A stretch of DNA of 64,000 nucleotides from WTGA01 sp965214055. Its GTDB lineage: Bacteria > Pseudomonadota > Gammaproteobacteria > Arenicellales > Poriferihabitantaceae. The notes beneath the pieces were generated by a model that was given only the letters and a program-made list of their open reading frames with translations, made no database searches and was not told where the DNA came from. The DNA lies in contig OZ243931.1 in assembly GCA_965214055.1 (NCBI GenBank), positions 3,072,435 to 3,136,434 on the forward strand, given 5' to 3'. This document shows, piece by piece, positions 17,882 to 25,953 of the stretch (the stretch's first letter is position 1; the number at the start of each line of letters is the position of its first letter). The translations under genes were made by a program, and so were the position numbers.

Positions 17882-17928
17882 CTTTTCCCTGGCATGGGGC
17901 ATCTCTCACACTTCCCGGCTCCCCCTCC

Positions 17929-19092
17929 ATGTTTGAGAAGCGCCTGTGCGACCTTCGTGCCCGGCTGGACAAGGCTGGGATGGAAGTGGGTATGGTTACG
18001 GACGAAGACAGCATCTATTACCTGACGGGATACTACGACTATCTGCATATGGACTTCGGTCGCCCCACCATCCTGCTGGTCCCCGTGGACGGTGAATCCC
18101 TTCTGGTTACACCGATGATCGACCTGAATACGGCCCGGGCAACCGCCATGGTAGACCGGATCGAAGCCTGGAATGACGGTCAGGGAAATGAATGGCGGGA
18201 ATCCCTCCCCGGTGCCCTGAAAGCCCGGTCCCGGGTGGCTATTGAATCCCGGTACATTCCCCAGGTGGTCCGGGAATTCGTGTCCACAGTGGTGACCGAA
18301 AAGCCGTTAATGGACATCACCCCGATCCTGTCCACCATGCGCATGATCAAGTCCAAAGAAGAACTGCAGCTCGCCCGGCATGCCGGAGAAGTCGCCATGG
18401 CCATGATGAAAGCGGGTCAGGAGACCATCGGGGTGGGAGTACCGGAATACGAAGTTGCACTGGCTACTTCAGCAGCCGGCACCAAAACCGCCTCCAGAAT
18501 CCTGGAACAACACTACCCATCCTCCCCCTACATGTCCCCGAACACCCATTTTCTGCAAATCATGGCCTCTGGAGATGAAATCACCATGACCCATCATCGT
18601 GCTTCCACCCGGGTCATGGGATATGGAGAACCGGTTTTTCTGTGTTTTTGCGGGATGACCAATTTCCATCGGTTCAAGCTTGGTTTCGACCGCACATTCT
18701 GGATCGGAGAAATCCAGGACAAGTCACAGGCGGCCCTTTACCATGTCGCAGTGGAAAGCCAGGCCGCGGCACTGGAAGTCCTGCGGGCCGGGGTTACCGC
18801 AGAAGAAGTCCATGCCGCATATGCCCGGGTTATCCGGGAAGCAGGGTATGATTATCCGTTCCGGTGCGGACGCGGGACCGGATTCAGTTTTCTGGAAAAA
18901 CCGGAGCTCGTTTCCCACGACAGGACAGTTTTGCAGCCCAATATGGTGCTGGCAGTGGATGGGTCGGTCTGCACCGACGATTTCAGGGCGCAGGTTGGGG
19001 ACAGCGTCATCGTTACCGAAGATGGGTACGAAGCTCTCACCGCATTCCCAAAAGACATTGAGAAGGTTGTGATTCACGCCCCCTGTTCGTAA
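17929..19092 (+). CDS. Creatinase / ectoine-hydrolase-like M24 family protein
   Basis: 387-aa pita-bread-fold protein: N-terminal creatinase domain (about residues 1-130), then the C-terminal M24 domain. The five metal ligands of M24 peptidases (Asp, Asp, His, Glu, Glu) are not at their expected places: the first Asp region reads FLCFCGMTNF, the second is GFDRTF, the His motif is CGRGTGFSF and the last Glu region is AQVGDSVIV. It should thus be metal-free, like creatinase and the ectoine hydrolase EutD. A His pair (TMTHHRAS) sits where creatinase has its catalytic His, and Asp precedes Arg-Thr where creatinase has Glu. Likely reaction: hydrolysis of an amidino, cyclic-amidine or imide C-N bond. 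Next to sox, a creatine-to-sarcosine route is attractive but unproven. Confidence 0.75.
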   Translation: MFEKRLCDLRARLDKAGMEVGMVTDEDSIYYLTGYYDYLHMDFGRPTILLVPVDGESLLVTPMIDLNTARATAMVDRIEAWNDGQGNEWRESLPGALKARSRVAIESRYIPQVVREFVSTVVTEKPLMDITPILSTMRMIKSKEELQLARHAGEVAMAMMKAGQETIGVGVPEYEVALATSAAGTKTASRILEQHYPSSPYMSPNTHFLQIMASGDEITMTHHRASTRVMGYGEPVFLCFCGMTNFHRFKLGFDRTFWIGEIQDKSQAALYHVAVESQAAALEVLRAGVTAEEVHAAYARVIREAGYDYPFRCGRGTGFSFLEKPELVSHDRTVLQPNMVLAVDGSVCTDDFRAQVGDSVIVTEDGYEALTAFPKDIEKVVIHAPCS

Positions 19093-19115
19093 AACACCAA
19101 ACCGGAGAAACCATC

Positions 19116-19907
19116 ATGTACCAACCAGGAAAACCTGTTCATTCTGCTCCACGAGAGGCCGAATTAGACGAAGGCCGGCACTTCCGGGCCAGACTGGGAT
19201 TTATCCTGATGTCTACCGACCTGGCCGCTGAAAGCGATTTTTTTGATATGGTGCCCCCCGGGGTGGGGGTCCATATCACCCGGCTGATGACCGAGGATTA
19301 TACGACCAGCGAAACCCTTTCCCGGCACATTGAACATATGGCGGATGCCGCCACCAGAATTCAGCCACATACCCAACCCGATGTGATCAGCTACAGCTGT
19401 ACTTCGGGTTCCATCGTCATTGGAGAAAAAAGGGTCAAGGAGGAAATATTGAAGGGTGCACCCTACGCGATTCCGATGACACTGGTCACCGGCGTAGTCG
19501 ATGCGCTGAATGAACTGGGGGCAAAAAAGATTGTCGTCGGCACGCCCTACCTGGATGAAATCAACACCCAGGAAGCGGATTTCCTGTACAACAAGGGGTT
19601 CGAGATATTGGATATCCAAGGGCTCAATCTTGGAACCGGTGTCGAATATGGACAAATCACTCCAGAATACTGGACAAAATTCGCCGTGGAAATCAACCGG
19701 GAAGATGCGGATGCCATTTTTCTGAGTTGTGGCGGCATACGGGCCCTGGAGGTGGTGGATGAAATCGAAGCCATTACCGGGAAGCCGGTGATTACCAGCA
19801 ACCAGGCACAGATGTGGAGTTGTTTGAGGCGGGCCGGGATTACCGAGCCAATCAACGGGTTTGGCAGAATATTTCATTGTGATGGCAGGACCATCGTCCC
19901 CGGGTAA
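19116..19907 (+). CDS. Asp/Glu racemase-superfamily protein (maleate isomerase / EutA-like)
   Basis: 263-aa protein of the arylmalonate decarboxylase, maleate isomerase and EutA group. Two catalytic-type cysteines are visible: C95 in SYSCTSGSIVIGE and C205 in FLSCGGIRALEV. With both present, racemisation or cis-trans isomerisation is more likely than one-cysteine decarboxylation. It starts 24 bases after the M24 stop and is co-transcribed with it. In known ectoine-use clusters a EutA-like protein accompanies the EutD hydrolase, so this pair resembles a cut-down eut unit. EutB, EutC and EutE homologues are not in the window, so the substrate may differ. Confidence 0.78.
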   Translation: MYQPGKPVHSAPREAELDEGRHFRARLGFILMSTDLAAESDFFDMVPPGVGVHITRLMTEDYTTSETLSRHIEHMADAATRIQPHTQPDVISYSCTSGSIVIGEKRVKEEILKGAPYAIPMTLVTGVVDALNELGAKKIVVGTPYLDEINTQEADFLYNKGFEILDIQGLNLGTGVEYGQITPEYWTKFAVEINREDADAIFLSCGGIRALEVVDEIEAITGKPVITSNQAQMWSCLRRAGITEPINGFGRIFHCDGRTIVPG

Positions 19908-20134
19908 GTGCGGCCTGCCGGGACCGTTTCGGATATGACGCATCTTTGTGCTGGCGGGTTGCACCCGGGCACGGGGGAAGCCGTTCAATGCCGGGTTTCG
20001 GATTTGGGATCAGGACGGTAACGGACAGTGCGATGAGAGATGCAATGAATGATCAACCCAAGTGATCCATCGACAAATGTATTTTTGTCAACCAGTGGAC
20101 ATAAATCCCCTCCTTTTCTTTCGCGGCACCCCCC

Positions 20135-21037
20135 ATGTCCGACTCACCGCACGGCTTATTGACTGGAATTTGCAGATTTTTTGATCTGGGGCGGATCATT
20201 GAGTCCACCGATTCCGGCGGCTACGCAAACACAAATTTCAAGATCCGGACGGATACCGGGCAATATGTCATCCGGATTTCAACCACACACCGCGCAGAAC
20301 ATCTCCAATCTGAAATTCAGTACCTGACTCTCCTTGCCCGCTCACCCCTTCCCGTCCCCCACTGCCACTGCTCCCGCCACGGGGAATTTGTTTACGAAGC
20401 GGGAGGGATGACGGCAATGGTCACCCGGTTTGTGGAAGGCGCGCCCCCCTTTCGCCTTTCACCTCCCATGATGGCAGACCTGGCAACCACTCTCGCCGCC
20501 CTCCACCTGATTGATGTTCAAAATTTCCCCCGGCGCAGGACATGGTGGCACCCGGACTACCTGGCCGCCCATCTCGATCTTGCCCGGTCCCGGTTCGACG
20601 AAAGCCTGATCGCCGAACTGGCAAGAAAAATTCAGACTTCCGTGTCCCAACCCACCCCCGACCTTCCCACGGGTATCGTTCATGGCGACCCCTGGTCCGG
20701 CAATACACTGTTCGCGGGTGAGAAACTGGTTGCTCTGATTGACTGGGAGGAAACGTCCATTGGATATCCCGTATATGACCTGGCTTATGCGGCAATACAC
20801 AACTGCTTTCCCGATGACCAGTATGACCCGGTACTGTTCAACACCCTGATCGCTGCCTATGAAAGGGTCCGGAAACTCTCGGACGGTGAGAAACGATATT
20901 TTTCGAAGATCGTGGACAGAATCGTGTGTACGAACTCGTTATGGCTGCTGCTCAAATCGGAACCGGATTCCAACCCTGAAAACCTTTCCATGTATCCATG
21001 GTACCAGTCCCTCGGGTTGGATCAATTGAAGATTTGA
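20135..21037 (+). CDS. APH-fold small-molecule kinase
   Basis: 300-aa member of the aminoglycoside phosphotransferase / homoserine kinase II family. Visible are the N-lobe Lys/Arg strand YVIRIS, the Brenner motif GIVHGDPWSGNTLF (catalytic Asp and Asn) and the metal-binding ALIDWEE, about 20 residues later. It probably phosphorylates an alcohol on a small metabolite, such as an amino alcohol or hydroxylated amino acid, as in homoserine or hydroxylysine kinases. No resistance role is implied. It lies 227 bases after the EutA-like gene on the same strand; the gap has a small inverted repeat (GACAAA/TTTGTC, 20072-20089), so it may have its own promoter. Confidence 0.78.
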   Translation: MSDSPHGLLTGICRFFDLGRIIESTDSGGYANTNFKIRTDTGQYVIRISTTHRAEHLQSEIQYLTLLARSPLPVPHCHCSRHGEFVYEAGGMTAMVTRFVEGAPPFRLSPPMMADLATTLAALHLIDVQNFPRRRTWWHPDYLAAHLDLARSRFDESLIAELARKIQTSVSQPTPDLPTGIVHGDPWSGNTLFAGEKLVALIDWEETSIGYPVYDLAYAAIHNCFPDDQYDPVLFNTLIAAYERVRKLSDGEKRYFSKIVDRIVCTNSLWLLLKSEPDSNPENLSMYPWYQSLGLDQLKI

Positions 21038-21479
21038 GCCACCCCGATCCTTGATCATCCCGCACATTTACGGCCTGCCACCTGATGAGTTTGACCGTGG
21101 AAGGTGCGGTGGAAGCCGGTGTCTCTCCTGATACAGTTCACCCGGGAGATGCGCACTCCACCGCCTGGTGTACCACCCGGCCATTTCCTTCCAGTTTTCC
21201 GGGATGTCCCGGAGAAATGAAACTGACCTGGATTTCCAAGATCACTGCCCACTGGTCCGGGTGCAGGCCGATGAGGAAAAATGCCATGAATGCACCCGGC
21301 ATGGCAGTGCCAAGATCACCTTGTACAATGCCACCTGCCTGACAGAATCCCGGCACCGCCGTGAATGATATGCAAAGCGATTGGGCTGGCTGGTTGAATG
21401 CTTCAACATAACCTGAAATCAACCGAATACAGGCCGGAAACGGTAATTGGGGGAAGCTGCCCTGAGAAGTTTCCCCCAA
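21038..21479. other. Gene-free stretch after the kinase gene
   Basis: 442 bases between the kinase and dnaQ-like stops (convergent). Short open frames exist on both strands, but none encodes a recognisable domain. No tRNA or clear terminator was seen. Confidence 0.4.
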
Positions 21480-22103
21480 TTACCCGAAACCTACGAAATA
21501 AAGAGCCACCACCAACCCGACCGCCACAGCTGCCCACTTGAACACGCGCCCGATCATTGCGCTGATTTCTTTTACTCCGAGCATGGCAATATACGCATCC
21601 GTCAACAACTCAGCATCAAGTAACGCGCCATGATGTTTCCGTCTCGACAAGTTAATGCCTACCCGCTTACACACATCATCAAGTTCATTTGGTCGCCTTG
21701 GCCAAATTTGCCTGGCCAGTGTCAAGGTATCAAATATTTTGCAATGATTTTCAATTGTTCCAGGTTTAAAACCAGCTTTTACAAACTCGATATTCAGAAA
21801 CTGCACATCGAATGGCGCATGATGGATCACCAACTCGGCTCCATCCAGAAAATCCAACAATTCCCCCGCGACCTCCCCGAATGTTGGCTTGTCAGCCACC
21901 TGACTATCCGTGATTCCGTGTATTTTGATTACTCGCTTCGGGATTTTCCTTTCAGGATTGATATAGAACTGGATTGTCTTGCCAGTCCTGACACCATCGA
22001 CCAACTCTACTGCTCCCACTTCAATAATCCTATGGCCTTCCCCCGGCTTAAGGCCAGTGGTCTCGGTATCCAGTACAATCTGACGATTGGGACTTATATA
22101 CAT
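21480..22103 (-). CDS. DnaQ-like 3'-5' exonuclease with C-terminal membrane helix
   Basis: 207-aa DEDDh exonuclease close to the epsilon proofreading subunit of DNA polymerase III. Exo I is DTETTG (residues 12-17), Exo II is HHAPFDVQFLN and Exo III is HGALLDAELLTDAY, so the active site looks intact. It is shorter than the usual ~240 aa: instead of the C-terminal tail that binds the polymerase alpha subunit, the last ~25 residues (MIGRVFKWAAVAVGLVVALYF...) form a hydrophobic helix, giving a tail-anchored membrane protein. No rnhA is adjacent, although that is the usual neighbour of dnaQ in gammaproteobacteria. It is AT-richer than its surroundings. It may be a paralogue or acquired copy rather than the replicative epsilon. 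Confidence 0.85.
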   Translation of the reverse strand: MYISPNRQIVLDTETTGLKPGEGHRIIEVGAVELVDGVRTGKTIQFYINPERKIPKRVIKIHGITDSQVADKPTFGEVAGELLDFLDGAELVIHHAPFDVQFLNIEFVKAGFKPGTIENHCKIFDTLTLARQIWPRRPNELDDVCKRVGINLSRRKHHGALLDAELLTDAYIAMLGVKEISAMIGRVFKWAAVAVGLVVALYFVGFG

Positions 22104-22464
22104 GATTAAGCAGTATATTCTCTTGACGGATCATTGAGGTTGCCAATGCAATCGCCTCTGTCCCGTCCAACCGCCAGAGTCCCCAAGGCTGCCACTCGGT
22201 TATAAGTGAGTGGAATTTGAATAGAATTACACATCAGATGCCAAGAAAATGAATATCTTAGTGAATATGCTAGACAATGAGATTGTACGCCATGAAACCG
22301 CCGGACCCGAGTAGCTCATCCAACAGCAAGACAGCAGGCTCTACTGTCAGAGGAGTTGAAAGGTAAAAAATACGGCAGGGTGATCATGACCCCCTGCCAA
22401 ATCCGACTTCTATGAGCCCATAAAAGAAATACCATTGCCTGACGGTACCTCCCCGCTGGTCATT
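22104..22464. other. Gene-free stretch upstream of the dnaQ-like gene
   Basis: 361 bases, AT-richer than average, containing the 5' region of the dnaQ-like gene and the 3' side of the enolase-superfamily gene. No tRNA, repeat or small gene is supported. Confidence 0.4.
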
Positions 22465-23571
22465 TCAGACAACGGTAAACAGGGGCTTGCCCAGTTGGTC
22501 GATATCGACTTCCACACCCAGGCCCGGTCCGGTGGGGGCTGCGCCCATGCCCTTTTCAGAACGCGGCTGGTAACCGGCGATATGCTCATTGGTCCAGTCA
22601 TTCATGAACGAAACGGTGAGGGTTTTCTCTGCCCTGGTACTGGCAGCCAAATGGCTGACAGCCGCCGTCACCAGGTCGCCGCCCCAGGTGTCTTCGATGG
22701 TAATTCGCAACCCCAGCTGGTCAGTAATATCCCGAACGAGCTTCGACCCTGTCAGCCCGGAAAACTTTGAAATTTTCAGGTTCACGGCCTCCATGCCATT
22801 TTCATGGAAGGCGGACAACAACGTATTCACATCAGTGATGACTTCATCCAACACCATGGGCAGGTTGGTGTGCCGGCGCACATGCAGACATTCTTTCAGC
22901 GTCCTGCAGGGTTCTTCAAAGAAAACCCGGTGAAACGGTTCCAGCAGCCGGGCAGCGATCATGGCATCCTGCAGACACCATCCCCCGTTGGCATCCGCAA
23001 TGATGCAGTCTTCGGAACCCGTGATTTCCACGACATGGCGCACACGTTCGGCATCCTCATAGGGGTCAGCGCCGATTTTCAGCTGAAAGTACTGTATGCC
23101 TTCCTGTTTGCATGCCAGCACATACTCGCTCATTTCTGCGGCGGGTCCAAGGGGTACAGCCCTGTACAGGGGAAATGAATCCTGTAACCTCCCGCCCAGT
23201 AATGTCGTCACATCCCGGCCGGTTGACTTACCCAACAGGTCCCAGCAGGCCACGTCCATCGCGGCTTTTGCATAGCCATGTCCACGCAGCGCGGAATTCA
23301 TAAGAACATGGACTGCGGAGAGATTGGCCGGGTCCGCTCCAACAAGCGCCGGGGCCATTTGAAAGAGGGCCGCCCGGGCCCCTTCTGCATGAGCGGCCAG
23401 GTATAACGGACCCAATGGGCAGACCTCTCCCCATCCCTCAAGACCTTCATCTGTGAGGATTCGAACCACCGTGCTGGGCAGGTGGGTCACCACCTGGTTA
23501 CGGGACATCACGTACGCCCCATCACGATAGCTCAGGTTATAGCCATAGACTTCAATATTGCGTATCTTCAT
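22465..23571 (-). CDS. Enolase-superfamily enzyme, betaine epimerase (HpbD)-like
   Basis: 368-aa mandelate-racemase/muconate-lactonising-enzyme family member. The N-terminal capping domain has GWGEVCPLGPLYLAAHAEGARAAL and GHGYAKAAMDVACWDLLGK, a pattern I associate with 4-hydroxyproline/proline-betaine 2-epimerase (HpbD) and the related cis-3-hydroxyproline dehydratase. Catalytic pieces of the barrel are QLKIG (acid/base Lys), IIADANGG, FFEEPC and LDEVITD (metal ligands), and NLKISKFSG (second Lys). I infer epimerisation or dehydration of a betaine or hydroxyproline. RidA lies just upstream on the same strand, with the MttB-family and aldehyde dehydrogenase genes behind it, so all four may be one unit. 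Confidence 0.85.
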   Translation of the reverse strand: MKIRNIEVYGYNLSYRDGAYVMSRNQVVTHLPSTVVRILTDEGLEGWGEVCPLGPLYLAAHAEGARAALFQMAPALVGADPANLSAVHVLMNSALRGHGYAKAAMDVACWDLLGKSTGRDVTTLLGGRLQDSFPLYRAVPLGPAAEMSEYVLACKQEGIQYFQLKIGADPYEDAERVRHVVEITGSEDCIIADANGGWCLQDAMIAARLLEPFHRVFFEEPCRTLKECLHVRRHTNLPMVLDEVITDVNTLLSAFHENGMEAVNLKISKFSGLTGSKLVRDITDQLGLRITIEDTWGGDLVTAAVSHLAASTRAEKTLTVSFMNDWTNEHIAGYQPRSEKGMGAAPTGPGLGVEVDIDQLGKPLFTVV

Positions 23572-23768
23572 CCGCGTGGGGTGGGGTGTTTTCCGGCAGT
23601 ATACCGGATTGGCCCGGTCAACTCAGCCACCACATCCGCCGATTCCCCCCACGAAAGCAACCCCCTGCCATGCCTTTCCCGTCTGCTGTCCACGACTGGC
23701 TGAAACTCACCGGCCAAAACCGGTTGTGGTCGGGAAAATCCTGACAGGAAATAAAATCCAACATGAAT

Positions 23769-24122
23769 TCAAACCGGCTTTGCAGCGATCACACCGATCT
23801 CCACCAGCAAATCCGGACTGGCAAGCCGCGCTTCGATACAGGCCCGTGCCGGGGCATGACCTTCGGGAACCCAGGCGTCCCATACGGCGTTCATCGGTGC
23901 AAAATGGCCGATATTCCCGAGCCAGACCTGTACAGACAATAAATGGGACCTGCTGCTGCCTGCTTCACCAAGCAGGTGGTCAATTTTCTCCAGTACCTGT
24001 TCGGTCTGTACGGTAATATTTGCAGTCCGGTCCGCAGCCACTTGTCCGGCAAGATAGATGGTATCGCCATGAACGACGATCTGGCTCATTCTCTGGCCAG
24101 TATGATAACGGGTTATGCTCAT
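23769..24122 (-). CDS. RidA family enamine/imine deaminase
   Basis: 117-aa YjgF/YER057c/UK114 protein that hydrolyses reactive enamine or imine intermediates to keto acids and ammonia. The Arg in ACIEARLASPDLLVEIGVIA is the conserved catalytic one, and GDTIYLAGQVAAD is the N-terminal signature. The start is ATG 24122 (MSITRYHTG); a longer frame beginning at 24293 adds an unrelated, implausible N-terminus. It lies between the MttB-family and HpbD-like genes, so it probably clears imines made during amine breakdown in this cluster. Confidence 0.9.
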   Translation of the reverse strand: MSITRYHTGQRMSQIVVHGDTIYLAGQVAADRTANITVQTEQVLEKIDHLLGEAGSSRSHLLSVQVWLGNIGHFAPMNAVWDAWVPEGHAPARACIEARLASPDLLVEIGVIAAKPV

Positions 24123-24283
24123 TGTATGCTCTTTGGGGTCTGGTCGATTCAGGGTTAACAGGGTCCCCGTGCGGATTTGGCAAGGCAAAACCGGCATCGA
24201 GGAGATGGCATGCCAGTGATATACCACACTTTTATGTGCCGGCAAACTCCGGGCCATCCCGCATCCCCGGCCGGACACCACAT

Positions 24284-25837
24284 TCAATACCACTGGTCGT
24301 CCATGGAGGCTTTCTTTCGTTGTACAAACTCAACCAGCGCCTCGTCAATGGCGGGGTCCAGGCCGGGGTCTTCAAATTCCCGCAGCATCTGCTTCCATTT
24401 CAGGTGGGCCCGCTGTTGTGCATCCCGTTTCCCCGAGTCCGTCCATTGTTCAAATGACTGGGTGTCGGCCAGCAGGTCCGACCGGTAATTCGCCGTTTCG
24501 AAATTCTCCAGGGTGTGATCCACACTGAGAAAATTCTGGCCCGGGCCGGCCTGACGGTACGCACTGTGGGCCAGCTGGTTGTCATCAATGGCCATCCCTT
24601 GGAGCATCCGGCACATCATCCCGCAACGGTCCAGGTCCAGCATAAACTTTTCATAGCCCATGGTCAGGCCACCCTCCAGCCAACCAGCTGCATGAAAAAC
24701 AATGCTGGACCCGGCCAGCAAGGCGGCATTCATGGAATCCGACGATTCCTGCATGGCCTGGCCATCTGCGGTTTTTGCCGCCGTCACATGCCCAATCCCC
24801 CGCAATGGCAAATTCATTCTCCGGCTTAGCTGGCCCAGGGCCAATGCAGACAGGACCGCTTCCGGGGAACCAAAGGTGGGGGCACCGGTCTGCAGGTCCA
24901 GGGTGGTGAGGAAATTGCCGTACACCACCGGGGCCCCCTTTCTCACCAACTGGGTCAGGGCAATGGCAGCGATGGTTTCCGCATGTGCCTGGGCAATCAG
25001 GGCCGGCTGGGTCACCGGACCCATGGCACCGCCGAGAATGAACGGGGAAATGAAATTGCACTGGTTTTCCCGGGCATACACTTTCAGGGCCCCGGACATG
25101 ATACTGTCCAGTACCAGGGGGGAGTTCAAATTGATATTTCCCTGGATAACACAATGGTTCTCCATGAACTCCTCACCATGCAGGAGTCTGGCCATGTCGA
25201 TGGAATCTTCCGCCCGGTCTGCGGCGGTCACCCCACCCATAAACGGCTTGGTGGTGTAACGGATATGGGCATAAACCATATCCAGGTGACGCTTGTTGAC
25301 CGGAACATCCACGGGCTCGCACACCGTGCCTCCGGAATGGTGGAGCCAGGGGGTCATATAGGTCAATTTGATGAAGTTCTGGAAATCTTCCAGCGTAGCG
25401 TACCTTCTCCCTTGGTCATGGTCGGTAACAAACGGCGAACCATAACCGGGGGTAAACGATACGAAGTTCCCTCCCACTGTAATGGACTTTTCCGGGTCCC
25501 GGCCGTGCATCACAAACTCGGCGGGCGCAGTGGAGCACAGGGCCTTGGCATGACCAGGATCGAATTGCACCCGATCACCCCGGACCGTGGCACCCGCCTG
25601 GCGAAACAGGTCCAGGACTTCCTGGTCCCCCCGGAATTCAATCCCGATTTCCCGGAGTATCCAGTCGGCATGAGATTCCAGTCTGTCCAGACTTTCTTCA
25701 CCCAGCAGTTCGGCAGTGGGAATATTCCGAAATGCGGTTGGCGCGGCGGACCTGACCTGGGTACTGCGCCGTTTCAACCGGGCAGACCGTCCCTTTCGCC
25801 TTCCTGGGGACCGGTCTGGATTATCCCGGTCCGCCAT
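24284..25837 (-). CDS. MttB-family (trimethylamine/betaine) methyltransferase, non-pyrrolysine
   Basis: 517-aa TIM-barrel methyltransferase of the MttB superfamily. Segments include TPGYGSPFVTD, FIKLTYMTPWLHHSGGT, NSPLVLDSIMSGALKVYA, LGGAMGPVTQPALIAQAHAE and YEKFMLDLDRCGMMCRML. The frame has no internal amber codon, so it belongs to the non-Pyl branch, whose characterised members demethylate glycine betaine, proline betaine or carnitine using a corrinoid protein. No corrinoid protein or its activator is seen here, which leaves the methyl acceptor open. The N-terminus is basic (GRRKGRSARLKRR). It sits upstream of ridA and the HpbD-like gene on the same strand. Confidence 0.88.
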   Translation of the reverse strand: MADRDNPDRSPGRRKGRSARLKRRSTQVRSAAPTAFRNIPTAELLGEESLDRLESHADWILREIGIEFRGDQEVLDLFRQAGATVRGDRVQFDPGHAKALCSTAPAEFVMHGRDPEKSITVGGNFVSFTPGYGSPFVTDHDQGRRYATLEDFQNFIKLTYMTPWLHHSGGTVCEPVDVPVNKRHLDMVYAHIRYTTKPFMGGVTAADRAEDSIDMARLLHGEEFMENHCVIQGNINLNSPLVLDSIMSGALKVYARENQCNFISPFILGGAMGPVTQPALIAQAHAETIAAIALTQLVRKGAPVVYGNFLTTLDLQTGAPTFGSPEAVLSALALGQLSRRMNLPLRGIGHVTAAKTADGQAMQESSDSMNAALLAGSSIVFHAAGWLEGGLTMGYEKFMLDLDRCGMMCRMLQGMAIDDNQLAHSAYRQAGPGQNFLSVDHTLENFETANYRSDLLADTQSFEQWTDSGKRDAQQRAHLKWKQMLREFEDPGLDPAIDEALVEFVQRKKASMDDQWY

Positions 25838-25953
25838 GGACGAGCACCTGTTCGGGGAAATTCATCGGTCAATGGATACAAAGAAAGAGGTCAGGCCGTG
25901 GAGTATTCGGGCTTTCACCTTTTCGGATTCAGGCTCTGGAGGAAACCGGGCAA

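Larger units (their letters stand above)
17596..17928. promoter_or_regulatory. Divergent control region between soxB and the M24 gene
   Basis: The 333-bp gap has regulatory signals in both directions and no gene. Facing soxB is a TATACA-type -10 within a pair of direct repeats (17640-17657). Facing the M24 gene is a TATAAT (17772-17777), followed by a leader of about 150 bases with a GC hairpin (17863-17881). Co-regulation of the two units is inferred from this layout. Confidence 0.5.

Noticed and set aside
21085..21479. Small open frames on both strands between the kinase and dnaQ-like genes
   Set aside because: No start signals or recognisable domains, and the frames overlap each other on both strands as random GC-rich DNA does.
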